From: Bacteroidales bacterium
Lineage (GTDB): Bacteria; Bacteroidota; Bacteroidia; Bacteroidales; UBA12077
Assembly: GCA_019038645.1 (NCBI GenBank)
Contig: JAHOYT010000069.1
Location: 1-52,924 of the forward strand
Length of the DNA: 52,924 nt
Direction: 5' to 3'
Shown: piece after piece, positions 8,761 through 16,818 of the stretch
Layout of the letters: each line of letters starts with the position of its first letter
How positions within the stretch are numbered: the stretch's first letter is position 1
Position numbers and translations under genes: made by a program
Notes under the pieces: model-generated
The model's database searches: none
What the model saw: only the letters and a program-made list of their open reading frames with translations
What the model was told of the DNA's origin: nothing

Positions 8761-10077
8761 TTACTCTTTGGCTACTTCAAAGAACAATTCTTCATTTAAT
8801 ATTTTAATTCGCCCTTTTGCATTTTCAATAACTCTTGGATCGGCAATAAAAGAATCAATCAAATTCCCGCCACGCAAACTATCAGGCGTATTGGCCATTG
8901 TTAAATAAGCATCGTAATAATCTATTGCCAGTTTTTTATTGTCCAGGTAATAATCATATAACTGAGCCATTTTAAAAGACAATATTGGACTTGCATTACT
9001 CTTATAAGCCAGTTTTAAATTATCAAGTGCTAATTCATATTTTCCCTGATTCCTGAAAATATATGCCATTTCGGAATAAATATTTGAAAGCTCAACCGGT
9101 GACGGAGATATAAGACCTAACGATTTTTGAAGATATAAAACTCCCTCCTTACCTGAATTCGATCGACCAAATGCACTACCCAGAAAAAAACAAAGCTCGG
9201 CATCAGTGTCGTCAAGTTCTCTTGCTTTCTGTAAATATGGAATTGCATTTACAAACTGTTTCTTCTCAAAATAAGAAAATCCGAGATATTTCAAATTAAA
9301 ATACGATGTGTCGCCTAACTCTAACAATCTGTTAAATCCAACAATAGATGAATCGAAATCCTTTTTAAGGTATTGAGCATAAGCCTTAACTTTCATTAAC
9401 TGATTATCGTTGGGATAGTTTTCTAAGCCATTATTACATGTATTTATAGCATCTTTAAAAAACCTTTCTGAATTCTGTAAGTTTGCTAACTGATAATACA
9501 TTCCCAAATCGAAAGGATTAAGCATTATTGCAATCTCATATACATAAATTGCAGGTCCTGGCAAATTAATTTTATTAGTACAGTAAGCTTGTTGCTTGTA
9601 GTAATAGAAATTCTCAGGGTCTATAGCAGATGCTTTTTGATAATAATGAATAGAGGAACCATACTCCCGTGATTTCCGGAATATATTCGCAAGATTAACT
9701 ATGGGTTCTATTTTAGTTGTATCTCTAAGGTATTGGTTATAATAAATCTGAATTGCACTTTCATTTTTTCCAATAAAATCATATATGTGAGCTAATGCAT
9801 TTTCAATTACCGCATTTGCAGAATCGAGCTCAATCGCTTTTTCAAATACTTTTAAGGCATTGAAATGTTTATATTTTGCCTGATATGATTTGCCTGAATA
9901 ATAATAAACTAACCAGTTCGACGAATCAGTTTCCATAATATGATTAGCCATAATTATTGCTGAATCATACTTAGTTTTTAAAACCAGTAATTCAAGATTC
10001 TGAATTGAATTTTGTTCTTGTGAAAATGTTTTAAAAAACAGGACAATACAATATGATAGTAATAGTATTCTTTTCAT
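8761..10077 (-). CDS. Exported TPR-repeat protein
   Basis: A 438-residue protein with a signal peptide (1-19, ending TFSQ) and about nine or ten tetratricopeptide repeats across nearly its whole length, for example YYYSGKSYQAKYKHFNALKV and ALAHIYDFIGKNESAIQIYY. TPR proteins scaffold protein complexes; no catalytic motif is visible. It is the middle gene of a probable three-gene unit: the aspartyl-protease/PDZ lipoprotein ends 38 bases upstream and the WD40 gene starts 13 bases downstream. It may bridge these two in the periplasm, which is inference from gene order only. Confidence 0.85.
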   Translation of the reverse strand: MKRILLLSYCIVLFFKTFSQEQNSIQNLELLVLKTKYDSAIIMANHIMETDSSNWLVYYYSGKSYQAKYKHFNALKVFEKAIELDSANAVIENALAHIYDFIGKNESAIQIYYNQYLRDTTKIEPIVNLANIFRKSREYGSSIHYYQKASAIDPENFYYYKQQAYCTNKINLPGPAIYVYEIAIMLNPFDLGMYYQLANLQNSERFFKDAINTCNNGLENYPNDNQLMKVKAYAQYLKKDFDSSIVGFNRLLELGDTSYFNLKYLGFSYFEKKQFVNAIPYLQKARELDDTDAELCFFLGSAFGRSNSGKEGVLYLQKSLGLISPSPVELSNIYSEMAYIFRNQGKYELALDNLKLAYKSNASPILSFKMAQLYDYYLDNKKLAIDYYDAYLTMANTPDSLRGGNLIDSFIADPRVIENAKGRIKILNEELFFEVAKE

Positions 10078-10115
10078 ATTAGGATCTTATGTGTTGTATT
10101 TTATATAAAACCTTG

Positions 10116-11339
10116 CTAGATTATATCCTTGATAACTTCTTGAAGTTTAAAAGTAAAGTTCAGGGTTTTTTCATCCCGTTTTACGGTCAACCTTATATCA
10201 TGTAATTCTTTGAATAGTTCTTTTTGCTGATCATAACTTATTTCAGTAATTGGTTCATTATTAATATGGCTTATCCTGTCATCAATTTTTAGTCCACTTG
10301 TTTCGGCAGGAGATCCATCATAAAACCCTGTTACTATCCATGCTCCATAGGTTTCATTTCTATCAACAAAAGAAAAACCCAATCGTGAAAATTCAAAAGG
10401 CTTTTCGAAATAAGTATTAGGTTTTAAATATAAAACATTCGTTTTAAAATCAATTAAAACATCAAACTTTTCTAGTATTTTATTTCCTATTAAGCCTAAA
10501 TGTTTTTCTGACGACATAGCACCGGCAGTATCCAAACTATAACTCATTACAATATCATCTATATGATAATCCCCTATAGATGCCAACTTTGCTTTAAACA
10601 CATAGCTGGACGATTCACCTCCAATGCCTCCGTATTTTGTCCAATATCGTATTTTTGTATTAATGACATTATGTAAATTATAACTGTTAGCAGAAGTACT
10701 TGTTAATGAAATACTTCCTCCTGAACCAAAATCCAGTTGAAACTTACCTTCTATCTTTAACGAATCATTTATTTGAATTTTGAGAGGTATGTAAAGCCTG
10801 TTGTCAATATTTTCGTATTGAATTTTTGAATATTCACATATATCTGCGGAATCAATATTATCATAAACTTTAATATATTCATGTTTATAATCTATTTGTA
10901 GAACTTTTCCTAAAAAATAATCTAATCCTAAAATGCCATCAGCATAATCTCCAAGTATTGGTTTTAAACTAAGAATAGGAACTATTGGCGTTTTGTAATA
11001 ATGATCACTAAACTGAAAATTAACACTATCCAATATTACTTTAATATCCTGCACACTTGTTCCTGCACCTGGTATTTTGGCATTTATTAAATTCTTATAT
11101 CTGAAATTATTTTGCTGATAAAACAAAGTGTCTAAATAAAAATTATTGGCTCCTGTATCAAAAACAAAAGATCCTTTTACACTATCAACAACTCCTTCGA
11201 TGTAAATATGCCCTCTATAAGATATTAAACAGCTTCCTTGTGGGATTTTACTTTTTAGTTGATTATTATCCTTAATTTGTTGTGAATTACAGGATGTGAA
11301 AAATACAATAATCAAACAAAACTTAATTACTCTTTTCAT
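10116..11339 (-). CDS. Retropepsin-like aspartyl protease lipoprotein with PDZ domain
   Basis: A 407-residue lipoprotein (lipobox FFTSC, Cys17). The first half-site is VFDTGANNFYL with Asp61, the second QLDFGSGGSISL with Asp203, spaced as in bacterial retropepsin-like two-lobed proteases; the second site is DFG rather than DTG. A PDZ domain follows at about residues 315-400 (IVTGFYDGSPAETSGLKIDD). The family probably cleaves or binds peptides in the periplasm. It is first of the three-gene unit with TPR and WD40 proteins, and lies 56 bases after the BlaR1-TonB gene, separated by a hairpin (11359-11382), so it may be only partly coupled to BlaI control. Whether DFG keeps activity cannot be told from sequence. 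Confidence 0.82.
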   Translation of the reverse strand: MKRVIKFCLIIVFFTSCNSQQIKDNNQLKSKIPQGSCLISYRGHIYIEGVVDSVKGSFVFDTGANNFYLDTLFYQQNNFRYKNLINAKIPGAGTSVQDIKVILDSVNFQFSDHYYKTPIVPILSLKPILGDYADGILGLDYFLGKVLQIDYKHEYIKVYDNIDSADICEYSKIQYENIDNRLYIPLKIQINDSLKIEGKFQLDFGSGGSISLTSTSANSYNLHNVINTKIRYWTKYGGIGGESSSYVFKAKLASIGDYHIDDIVMSYSLDTAGAMSSEKHLGLIGNKILEKFDVLIDFKTNVLYLKPNTYFEKPFEFSRLGFSFVDRNETYGAWIVTGFYDGSPAETSGLKIDDRISHINNEPITEISYDQQKELFKELHDIRLTVKRDEKTLNFTFKLQEVIKDII

Positions 11340-11358
11340 AAAAATTTGTATAAAATTT

Positions 11359-11382
11359 AAGGTCTGAGTGATTTCAGACCTT
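11359..11382 (-). terminator. Hairpin terminator after blaR1-like gene
   Basis: Perfect 9-bp stem AAGGTCTGA (11359-11367) / TCAGACCTT (11374-11382) with a 6-base loop. On the minus strand it is followed by TAAATTTTA, a moderate T tract, so it may attenuate rather than fully stop transcription into the aspartyl-protease gene. Confidence 0.65.
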
Positions 11383-11395
11383 TTATGATTAAACC

Positions 11396-12706
11396 TTATT
11401 TTAATTTAAAAACTATAGGGAAGGTGTATTGAACATTTACAAATTTCCCGTCCTTTCTCCCGGGCTCCCACTTAGGAGATAGTTTTACAACTCGAATGGC
11501 TTCTTCATCAAGAGCTGAATGAACCCCTCTTTCAATTTTAACATTTCTAACATTTCCATTTTTATCAATAACAAATGATACAAAAACTCTTCCATCAATT
11601 TCCTGTTTTTGTGCTTCTTCAGGGTATTTAAGGTTCTCTCTTATAAAGAGTCGGAATTCATCTGCTCCCTTTCCTTGAAACTTAGGCATTACTTCAGCCA
11701 CAAAAAGTATCTCACCTTCCAATTCTACCTCAGTTTCAACTTTCGAGGTATCTTCAAATGCAACAATTTCTTTTTCTAAACTATTATTGTTTGTTGCTTT
11801 TGCAAATTCAGTTGAATTTGTAAAGAAGAAAATAAAGGCTAATGCAAAAGGTATTGCCAAAATAATTTTGGTTTTTGATATGTTTTTTGATTTCATCATG
11901 GTTAACATTTTTAAACGGTTTTTAGATAATGAATAACTAAACCTACTGGTTAACCCGACTAACCGACTGTCAGTTACCTGACTTAATAATAATTGCTGAT
12001 AATCTAACCGATCAAAACCGTTTTCCACGACAGCCTCATCGGCAAGATATTCATGCACTTCTCTAATCGATTTTCGGTACCAATAGATGAAAGGATTAAA
12101 CCAAAACAGAATAACAAGTACCTCAATAAAGATCAGATCAAAAGAATGTAACTGAAATGCATGCATGCGCTCATGAGCAATAATCTGCTTCATGTCATCG
12201 GATGAATACTTGTCAGGATTTATAATAATCCACTTAAAAAGTGAGAATGGAACAATGGCTTGTGGCGATTCTATTATTCGATATCCATCGTATTTTTGCG
12301 AACTACTTTTAAAAATCATAATAATGATTTTTCCTAATCCAAAAACAAAAAATACGCCTGATATTAATACTCCAAAAATATAAATTATACTTAAATAATC
12401 TTTAATAACAGACCATGTCAGTTTTCCTGAATAAGCATAAATTATTACTTCATTTATTTCGTTATATCCCTGTTTTATACCTGAAATTTTATTCATAATA
12501 TCGTTTCCCGAAGAAACCTGATTTGCAAAACCTCCTATATTTACATATAAAAAAGGAATGATTAAAGCAAATAATAACGAACTAAGCAAATACAACCTGT
12601 TTAGTTTAAAAAAGGTTTCTTTATTAAGAAATACTTTATAAAACAAACAGAATATTGCAAGTATAATTGCAGATTCCAGTATATTAAATAAACTTAGATC
12701 TATCAT
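11396..12706 (-). CDS. BlaR1/MecR1-type M56 peptidase fused to TonB C-terminal domain
   Basis: A 436-residue membrane protein. Three N-terminal membrane segments come first (about 5-28, 37-57, 105-133). A cytoplasmic M56 metalloprotease follows with HERMH (His178-His182) and the downstream EYLADEAV region supplying the third zinc ligand, then a segment around 275-295 and a C-terminal TonB-type domain (about 335-436, PKFQGKGADEFRLFI to TFPIVFKLK). In BlaR1 the C-terminus is a penicillin sensor; here TonB_C replaces it, a known Bacteroidota arrangement whose signal is unknown. It overlaps the BlaI gene by 4 bases (12703-12706), the usual BlaI-BlaR pair in which the peptidase inactivates the repressor. 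The TonB_C part closely resembles that of the tonB gene at 46828-47508. Confidence 0.92.
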   Translation of the reverse strand: MIDLSLFNILESAIILAIFCLFYKVFLNKETFFKLNRLYLLSSLLFALIIPFLYVNIGGFANQVSSGNDIMNKISGIKQGYNEINEVIIYAYSGKLTWSVIKDYLSIIYIFGVLISGVFFVFGLGKIIIMIFKSSSQKYDGYRIIESPQAIVPFSLFKWIIINPDKYSSDDMKQIIAHERMHAFQLHSFDLIFIEVLVILFWFNPFIYWYRKSIREVHEYLADEAVVENGFDRLDYQQLLLSQVTDSRLVGLTSRFSYSLSKNRLKMLTMMKSKNISKTKIILAIPFALAFIFFFTNSTEFAKATNNNSLEKEIVAFEDTSKVETEVELEGEILFVAEVMPKFQGKGADEFRLFIRENLKYPEEAQKQEIDGRVFVSFVIDKNGNVRNVKIERGVHSALDEEAIRVVKLSPKWEPGRKDGKFVNVQYTFPIVFKLK

Positions 12707-13083
12707 TTGTTATTTTTTCGTTTTTGTATTTCTTCTTCAACAATTTTTTTCATTTCTTCAAGGTCCTGTATAGAAACATCTTCTTCACGAGCAAAGAATG
12801 AAGCAAACTTTTTATACGAATTGTTAAAATTCTTGCTTAAAACATCCTTAAATCTACCTTTTCTATACTCAGCAGGAGAAACTATAGGATAATACTGATG
12901 AGTCTTGCCATAGGCTTCATAAGAAACCATTCCCTTCTTTTCTAAAATTCTTACAATAGTTGAAACAGTATTATAAGCCGGCCGTGGTTCCGGGAACTGA
13001 TCTAAAATATCTTTTACAAAAGCCTTTTCAAGCTTCCATAGATACTCCATTACCTGTTCTTCTGCTTTGGTTAATTCTTTCAT
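12703..13083 (-). CDS. BlaI/MecI/CopY family repressor
   Basis: A 126-residue winged-helix repressor. The N-terminus MKELTKAEEQVMEYLWKLEK is diagnostic for Bacteroidota BlaI-type proteins, followed by AYNTVSTIVRILEKKGMVSY, the recognition helix and wing, and an acidic C-terminal dimerisation helix. It represses its own operon until the partner BlaR-type peptidase (overlapping by 4 bases downstream) inactivates it. The control region is unusually clear: a perfect promoter at 13088-13117 is filled by a 19-bp palindrome (13095-13113) with a second palindrome at 13116-13134. The -7 box ends only 5 bases before the ATG, so the message should be leaderless or nearly so. No beta-lactamase is present. 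Confidence 0.95.
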   Translation of the reverse strand: MKELTKAEEQVMEYLWKLEKAFVKDILDQFPEPRPAYNTVSTIVRILEKKGMVSYEAYGKTHQYYPIVSPAEYRKGRFKDVLSKNFNNSYKKFASFFAREEDVSIQDLEEMKKIVEEEIQKRKNNK

Positions 13084-13087
13084 GCAA

Positions 13088-13117
13088 CAAACATAAACTA
13101 AAAGTTTTAGTTTTCAA
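13088..13117 (-). promoter_or_regulatory. blaI-blaR promoter
   Basis: On the minus strand TTG (13117-13115), a 19-base spacer, and TATGTTTG (13095-13088) match the Bacteroidota consensus exactly. The -7 box ends 4 bases before the ATG at 13083, implying a leaderless or near-leaderless transcript. Confidence 0.8.
13095..13113. promoter_or_regulatory. BlaI operator 1
   Basis: A 19-bp palindrome AAACTAA-AAGTT-TTAGTTT (arms match over 9 bases: AAACTAAAA/TTTTAGTTT). It lies in the spacer between the -33 and -7 elements and touches the -7 box, where a bound repressor would exclude RNA polymerase. Confidence 0.8.
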
Positions 13118-13134
13118 ACTAAAGGTCTTAGTTT
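13116..13134. promoter_or_regulatory. BlaI operator 2
   Basis: A second 19-bp palindrome with the same arms, AAACTAA-AGGTC-TTAGTTT, centred 21 bp from operator 1 (two helical turns) and overlapping the -33 element. Same arms with a different spacer identify the conserved half-site as AAACTAA. Confidence 0.78.
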
Positions 13135-13195
13135 AACATTTTTTAACATTTATTGTAAAGAATATTATCGCTGTAAACTTTTAGTTATATGCGCT

Positions 13196-14443
13196 TTAAT
13201 TTTTCTGGCTTATCGAAGAAGTACAGTCCAGTTTCCTGGCAATAAAAAATCCTGAAAATACAATTAAAGAAACAACAATAAATATAATGTGGAAACCAAA
13301 AACAGAAATAAGCGCTCCTGCCAATAGAGGAAATATCATTGAAATAATATCACCGGCACCTGAAATTCCTGTGTATTTTGCTCTATTATCAGCATTTGAT
13401 ATTTCTATAAGAATACCACTTTTAGAAATTTTATATGCTGAAACAAAAAATCCGGATAATATAAATAAGAATTGATAATAAAACTGATATTGAATAAGGA
13501 ATAAACTCACAACAGGAATTAATGCGCCAGCTATTGCTGCAGCTTTAACCATAAACTTATAATTCACTTTATGGGCTAATCTGTAAAACACCATTCCTGA
13601 CACTACCATTCCTGAAACACGAAAAACCAGGAAATTACCAATCATTTTACCTGTTAAATCAAAGTTTTCTTTTGCAAAAAGTATTAAAAACGGCAAAAGA
13701 CTTAAAGCCAGACCAAAAGTATTTATCAGTAAAAGATAGTATTTCAGGTTGCTATTTTGTCTTATTTCCGAAGGAATCTGTTTAAAAAAGGAAATTATGC
13801 CTTTGTTAATTTTTATTTTTGATCGTATTTCCTTTATCTGCCAAAAACCTAAAGAAGCTGTTAATAATAGAAATGCTGCAATTAAAAACAACAAACTATA
13901 ATTCGATGGGTAATCGTAGCTTTTCAAAAGTTCACGAACAATTATTGCAGAAATAAATACGCCTACACTTGTTACTGATTCTTTAAGTGTAAAAAATTTC
14001 TTTCTTCTTTCAGCCTTTACTGATTTCCCAAAAATATCCATATAAGATATATTTGCAAACGATCCGCTTACTGCAAAAAAGGAAATAATAATGAATATAA
14101 ATAGTATGATTAAATCTGATTTAATGTTCTTTGAGAAAAAGAATAAAAACGACAAAGCAAATAGCGAGAAAACTCTAAGGTTAATGGCTGTAAGTAAATA
14201 TCCTTTTTTATAAGTCTTGTTTGATAAATAACTGGCAAATAATAATTGAAAAAAACTTGATCCTCCAAGTAATATTGCGGTTAAAATTCCCAGATGAAAC
14301 GAAGTTCCTCCCGACTGAATAAGCATAGCAGGAATAACTGTATCAATATCCATAAAATTGCTTGCCAATGCAAGGAATATTGCATGCCAAAGAAATGATT
14401 TAAAATTTATTTTGGATCGTTTTTCAGATAATAGCTGATTCAT
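13196..14443 (-). CDS. MFS transporter
   Basis: A 415-residue membrane protein with about 12 hydrophobic helices in two halves, typical of the major facilitator superfamily. It begins MNQLLSEKRSKINFKSFLWH, with the first membrane segment containing NFMDIDTVIPAMLI; GAGDIISMIFPLLAGALISV is in the C-terminal half. It resembles the group in Bacteroidota where one helix bundle carries ADNRAKYTGISGAGD; the substrate is not predictable. It lies upstream of blaI on the same strand but the blaI control region separates them. It is divergent from the thioredoxin-like gene with a 90-base shared control region carrying the TTTACATGTAAA palindrome, so the two may be co-regulated. Confidence 0.85.
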   Translation of the reverse strand: MNQLLSEKRSKINFKSFLWHAIFLALASNFMDIDTVIPAMLIQSGGTSFHLGILTAILLGGSSFFQLLFASYLSNKTYKKGYLLTAINLRVFSLFALSFLFFFSKNIKSDLIILFIFIIISFFAVSGSFANISYMDIFGKSVKAERRKKFFTLKESVTSVGVFISAIIVRELLKSYDYPSNYSLLFLIAAFLLLTASLGFWQIKEIRSKIKINKGIISFFKQIPSEIRQNSNLKYYLLLINTFGLALSLLPFLILFAKENFDLTGKMIGNFLVFRVSGMVVSGMVFYRLAHKVNYKFMVKAAAIAGALIPVVSLFLIQYQFYYQFLFILSGFFVSAYKISKSGILIEISNADNRAKYTGISGAGDIISMIFPLLAGALISVFGFHIIFIVVSLIVFSGFFIARKLDCTSSISQKN

Positions 14444-14476
14444 TTGTGTTTTTTAAAATTTAATTCTTTAAAACAC

Positions 14477-14488
14477 TTTACATGTAAA
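14477..14488. promoter_or_regulatory. Candidate operator palindrome in divergent promoter region
   Basis: TTTACATGTAAA is a perfect 12-bp palindrome. A near copy, TTGCATGTAAA, lies at 14504-14514 and overlaps the -7 box of the thioredoxin-like gene. Position and repetition suggest a regulator binding site; no regulator is identified. Confidence 0.4.
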
Positions 14489-14510
14489 ATAGTTTTAAAT
14501 ATATTGCATG

Positions 14511-14518
14511 TAAATTTG
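14511..14518 (+). promoter_or_regulatory. -7 element for thioredoxin-like gene
   Basis: TAAATTTG matches TAnnTTTG exactly but there is no TTG at the right distance upstream. The ATG is only 15 bases away, so the leader would be about 8-10 bases. Confidence 0.4.
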
Positions 14519-14533
14519 AAAAAATAGAAAATT

Positions 14534-15052
14534 ATGAAAAATTTAAGCACTTTATTTTTATTTTTAGCAATTACCAGCTCCTTATTTTCACAGGAGGAAA
14601 TGAATAAAATTGTATTTGATGAAAATGCTAATCAGGAAATCCTCCTTGGCTATTGCGATAAAAATAGCTTAATGTCAAATCCTGTTACACAATGGTTTAA
14701 GCCTGAATATGACAATTATTCTATTGATAAAGAAACTTTAAAATCAATAAATCCGGATTTAATACCGGAATTGGAAATTTTCATAGTAATGGGTACCTGG
14801 TGCAGCGATAGTCAAAGAGAAGTTCCAGGATTTATAAAAATAACTGAGCTCTTAAATCTGCAATCTGGCCAACTTGTAATTATAGGCGTTAACAAAAACA
14901 AAGAAGCCGATGAAATTCCGATAATAAGAATGGACATTGAACTTGTTCCAACATTCATTTTTTATAAAGATGGTGAAGAAATTGGTCGTATTGTTGAATC
15001 ACCTGAAGAAAGTCTTGAGAAAGATATAGTAAAGTTTCTGACATGGGATTAA
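14534..15052 (+). CDS. Exported thioredoxin-like protein with single active-site Cys
   Basis: A 172-residue protein with a signal peptide (1-19, ending LFSQ). The thioredoxin fold is shown by FIVMGTWCSDSQREVPGF, where the usual CxxC is CSDS, and by the cis-proline loop LVPTFIFYKDGEEIGRIVES. A CxDS site keeps the nucleophilic cysteine but lacks the resolving one, so it cannot act as a normal disulfide oxidoreductase; it might work by a monothiol mechanism, use a partner thiol, or be a binding protein. This CxDSQ variant recurs in Bacteroidota as I recall. It is divergent from the MFS gene and may share its control region. Confidence 0.85.
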   Translation: MKNLSTLFLFLAITSSLFSQEEMNKIVFDENANQEILLGYCDKNSLMSNPVTQWFKPEYDNYSIDKETLKSINPDLIPELEIFIVMGTWCSDSQREVPGFIKITELLNLQSGQLVIIGVNKNKEADEIPIIRMDIELVPTFIFYKDGEEIGRIVESPEESLEKDIVKFLTWD

Positions 15053-15126
15053 GCGTGCAGCATTTATTGCAGAACACACGTCATTTTTATATATTTGGTA
15101 AATCTTAACTTATAAACTCAATAATC

Positions 15127-15630
15127 ATGGAAGAAAACAAATCATCAAGCTCAGGGCAGGGATTAGGTATTGCCGGATTAGTTTTGGGTATAATTGCATT
15201 AATTATTTCCTTTATCCCTTGTTTAGGAATGTATGCTCTTGTTCCTGGAATAATAGCTATAATTTTAAGTGCAATCGGTTTCTCTCAAGCTTCAAAAGCA
15301 AATGCTAAAAAAGGTTTAGTAACAGCCGCCCTAATTATTTCTATCGTTGGAACAGCTATAGCAAGCTGGCAGCTATACATTTTTAGAAGCGCCCCTGCTA
15401 AACTGGAACAGTTCGGAAAAGAATTTCAAAAAGCACTTGAAGAAGAATTAGACGATGAAGATTTAGAAGATCTTGAAGAAGCAATGGAAAAATTAGAAGG
15501 TGAAATAGAAGAAATAACTGATGAGACTATTGAAGAAGCTGCAAAAGCTGCCAGCGAAGCCATAAAAGAATTTGCAGAAGAACTGGATGAGGTTGCGGAT
15601 GAGCTGGACGACGATGACGAAGAAAAATAA
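15127..15630 (+). CDS. DUF4190-like membrane protein with acidic C-terminal tail
   Basis: A 167-residue protein. Three hydrophobic segments in the first 88 residues show the Gly/Ala-rich DUF4190 pattern (GLGIAGLVLGIIALIISFI, then GMYALVPGIIAIILSAIGF and KKGLVTAALIISIVGTAIAS). The remaining 80 residues form a very acidic helix (EEELDDEDLEDLEEAMEKLE onwards) with hardly any basic residues. The function of the family is unknown. The next gene starts inside its 3' end (17-base overlap), implying translational coupling. The tail is likely a coiled coil or disordered acidic region on the cytoplasmic side; sidedness is inferred, not seen. Confidence 0.75.
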   Translation: MEENKSSSSGQGLGIAGLVLGIIALIISFIPCLGMYALVPGIIAIILSAIGFSQASKANAKKGLVTAALIISIVGTAIASWQLYIFRSAPAKLEQFGKEFQKALEEELDDEDLEDLEEAMEKLEGEIEEITDETIEEAAKAASEAIKEFAEELDEVADELDDDDEEK

Positions 15631-16027
15631 GTTTGGTTCCTTTTTTAAAGAGCCATACCATACTATAAATTTATATTTTGCCGGAATAATTATGTTGATA
15701 TTTATTTATTCCGGCATTTTTCGTGCAGAAAAAAACAACTACCCAATAAAATCGGCCTGCGAAATTTTTGTGGATAAACCATGTAAAAGCACTGGCTTGT
15801 CGAGAAGTTTTTCTGAAATTGTTCGTTTTAAATTTGACAGTGCAAAATCCTATAATCAATATGGAATTAAAATATTTTTATTCTTCCTTACTCAATTCTT
15901 TTTGCGGTTTATTGTTTCTCTGGTACTATTTAAAAAAATAATTAAACCAAACTTCCTTGTTATAACAGATCCTTTATTTTCTGTAGGTTTATACCTTTAT
16001 TGTTTTTGGGATTTTTTTGCTTATTAA
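15614..16027 (+). CDS. DUF2752-like small membrane protein
   Basis: A 137-residue membrane protein. I start it at the ATG at 15614, which overlaps the stop of the preceding gene (15630) and gives MTKKNKFGSFFKEPYHTINL; longer starts only read through the upstream gene in another frame. It has about three hydrophobic segments, and PCKSTGLSRSFSEIVRF resembles the DUF2752 signature CPxCGxTRA, with the second Cys replaced by Thr. SAKSYNQYGIKIFLFF also fits the family's 'A..yNP..l' segment. DUF2752 proteins are uncharacterised and often neighbour DUF4190/TM2-type membrane proteins in Bacteroidota, as here. Assignment is by motif only. Confidence 0.6.
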   Translation: MTKKNKFGSFFKEPYHTINLYFAGIIMLIFIYSGIFRAEKNNYPIKSACEIFVDKPCKSTGLSRSFSEIVRFKFDSAKSYNQYGIKIFLFFLTQFFLRFIVSLVLFKKIIKPNFLVITDPLFSVGLYLYCFWDFFAY

Positions 16028-16080
16028 AAATCTATGTAGGGGCGCAATTATAGTTTTCTTCGATCTGAGCAATAAAACAT

Positions 16081-16785
16081 TTAACCACTAATAAATTCTG
16101 CAATATCTTTCAGTACAATTATTCCTGTCATTTGCTCATCGGGCTTTCCGGAAGGAGTAATAACCAAGGCATCATAATACCAATTTACAGGAGGTTTCAT
16201 ATATGAATTTTTATAAATTTCAGCCGCATCGAAAACCGACATATTGCCTGATATAGTTTCAAAATTGTTATTTCGCTCAGCATTGCTAAGCACATCGCCT
16301 ATAACCGTTTCAGATGGAGTAACACTTTTTTCTGCTGCTAACCAATCTGCAATATGACTACTATTTAAAACATCAATTATTACACCCTTTTCAATTATTG
16401 GAATTTGAGAAATTTTATACTCATGCATAAACTGTAATGCTTTTGAAAGCATATCGTCGGTAAAGCAATAGTAAACTTTCTTTTTGAATTTAGATACTTT
16501 CTCAGGATGTTGAATTTGCTCCCAAATCCTTTCTATATTTTCAACCACATCATCTAATGGTTCTGCAATAATGCGCCCGTTAATTCTTGAATTATGAACC
16601 ATTACATTTCTTAAATCGGAATAGGTAAACAGATTTTCTCTGTATCGTTTTATAACACCTTCCTTTGCCGAAGCCTTACGAATTAACTCACCAAACGGCA
16701 TATAATAACCATTGTTAAACTTCGATTTTAAATGTTTTTCAATAAAATTAAATGTGTCGAGAAATTTCTCTGCATTTCGTGACAT
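16081..16785 (-). CDS. HEPN-like domain fused to CBS domain pair
   Basis: A 234-residue soluble protein. I use the ATG at 16785 (MSRNAEKFLDTF); the longer frame would need a TTG that lies within a TATATTTG promoter-like box at 16801-16808. Residues 1-85 are helical and contain DLRNVMVHNSR, an R-x4-H pattern (Arg59, His64) typical of HEPN domains, many of which are ribonucleases or nucleotide-binding partners. Residues about 90-230 form a CBS pair (KALQFMHEYKISQIPIIEKG and later TGIIVLKDIAEFISG) that would sense adenine nucleotides. It lies 33 bases after the stop of the adenylate cyclase gene, which makes an adenylate-responsive role attractive but unproven. Confidence 0.75.
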   Translation of the reverse strand: MSRNAEKFLDTFNFIEKHLKSKFNNGYYMPFGELIRKASAKEGVIKRYRENLFTYSDLRNVMVHNSRINGRIIAEPLDDVVENIERIWEQIQHPEKVSKFKKKVYYCFTDDMLSKALQFMHEYKISQIPIIEKGVIIDVLNSSHIADWLAAEKSVTPSETVIGDVLSNAERNNNFETISGNMSVFDAAEIYKNSYMKPPVNWYYDALVITPSGKPDEQMTGIIVLKDIAEFISG

Positions 16786-16800
16786 AGAAGTATTTTTTCT

Positions 16801-16808
16801 CAAATATA
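16801..16808 (-). promoter_or_regulatory. Possible -7 box upstream of HEPN-CBS gene
   Basis: Reads TATATTTG on the minus strand, an exact TAnnTTTG match, 15 bases before the ATG at 16785. No TTG at 19 bases, so support is partial. It would allow expression independent of the cyclase gene. Confidence 0.35.
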
Positions 16809-16818
16809 GGATATTCTG

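Noticed and set aside
11396-13083. Beta-lactam resistance module
   Set aside because: BlaI and BlaR-type peptidase are present but there is no beta-lactamase and the sensor domain is TonB_C.
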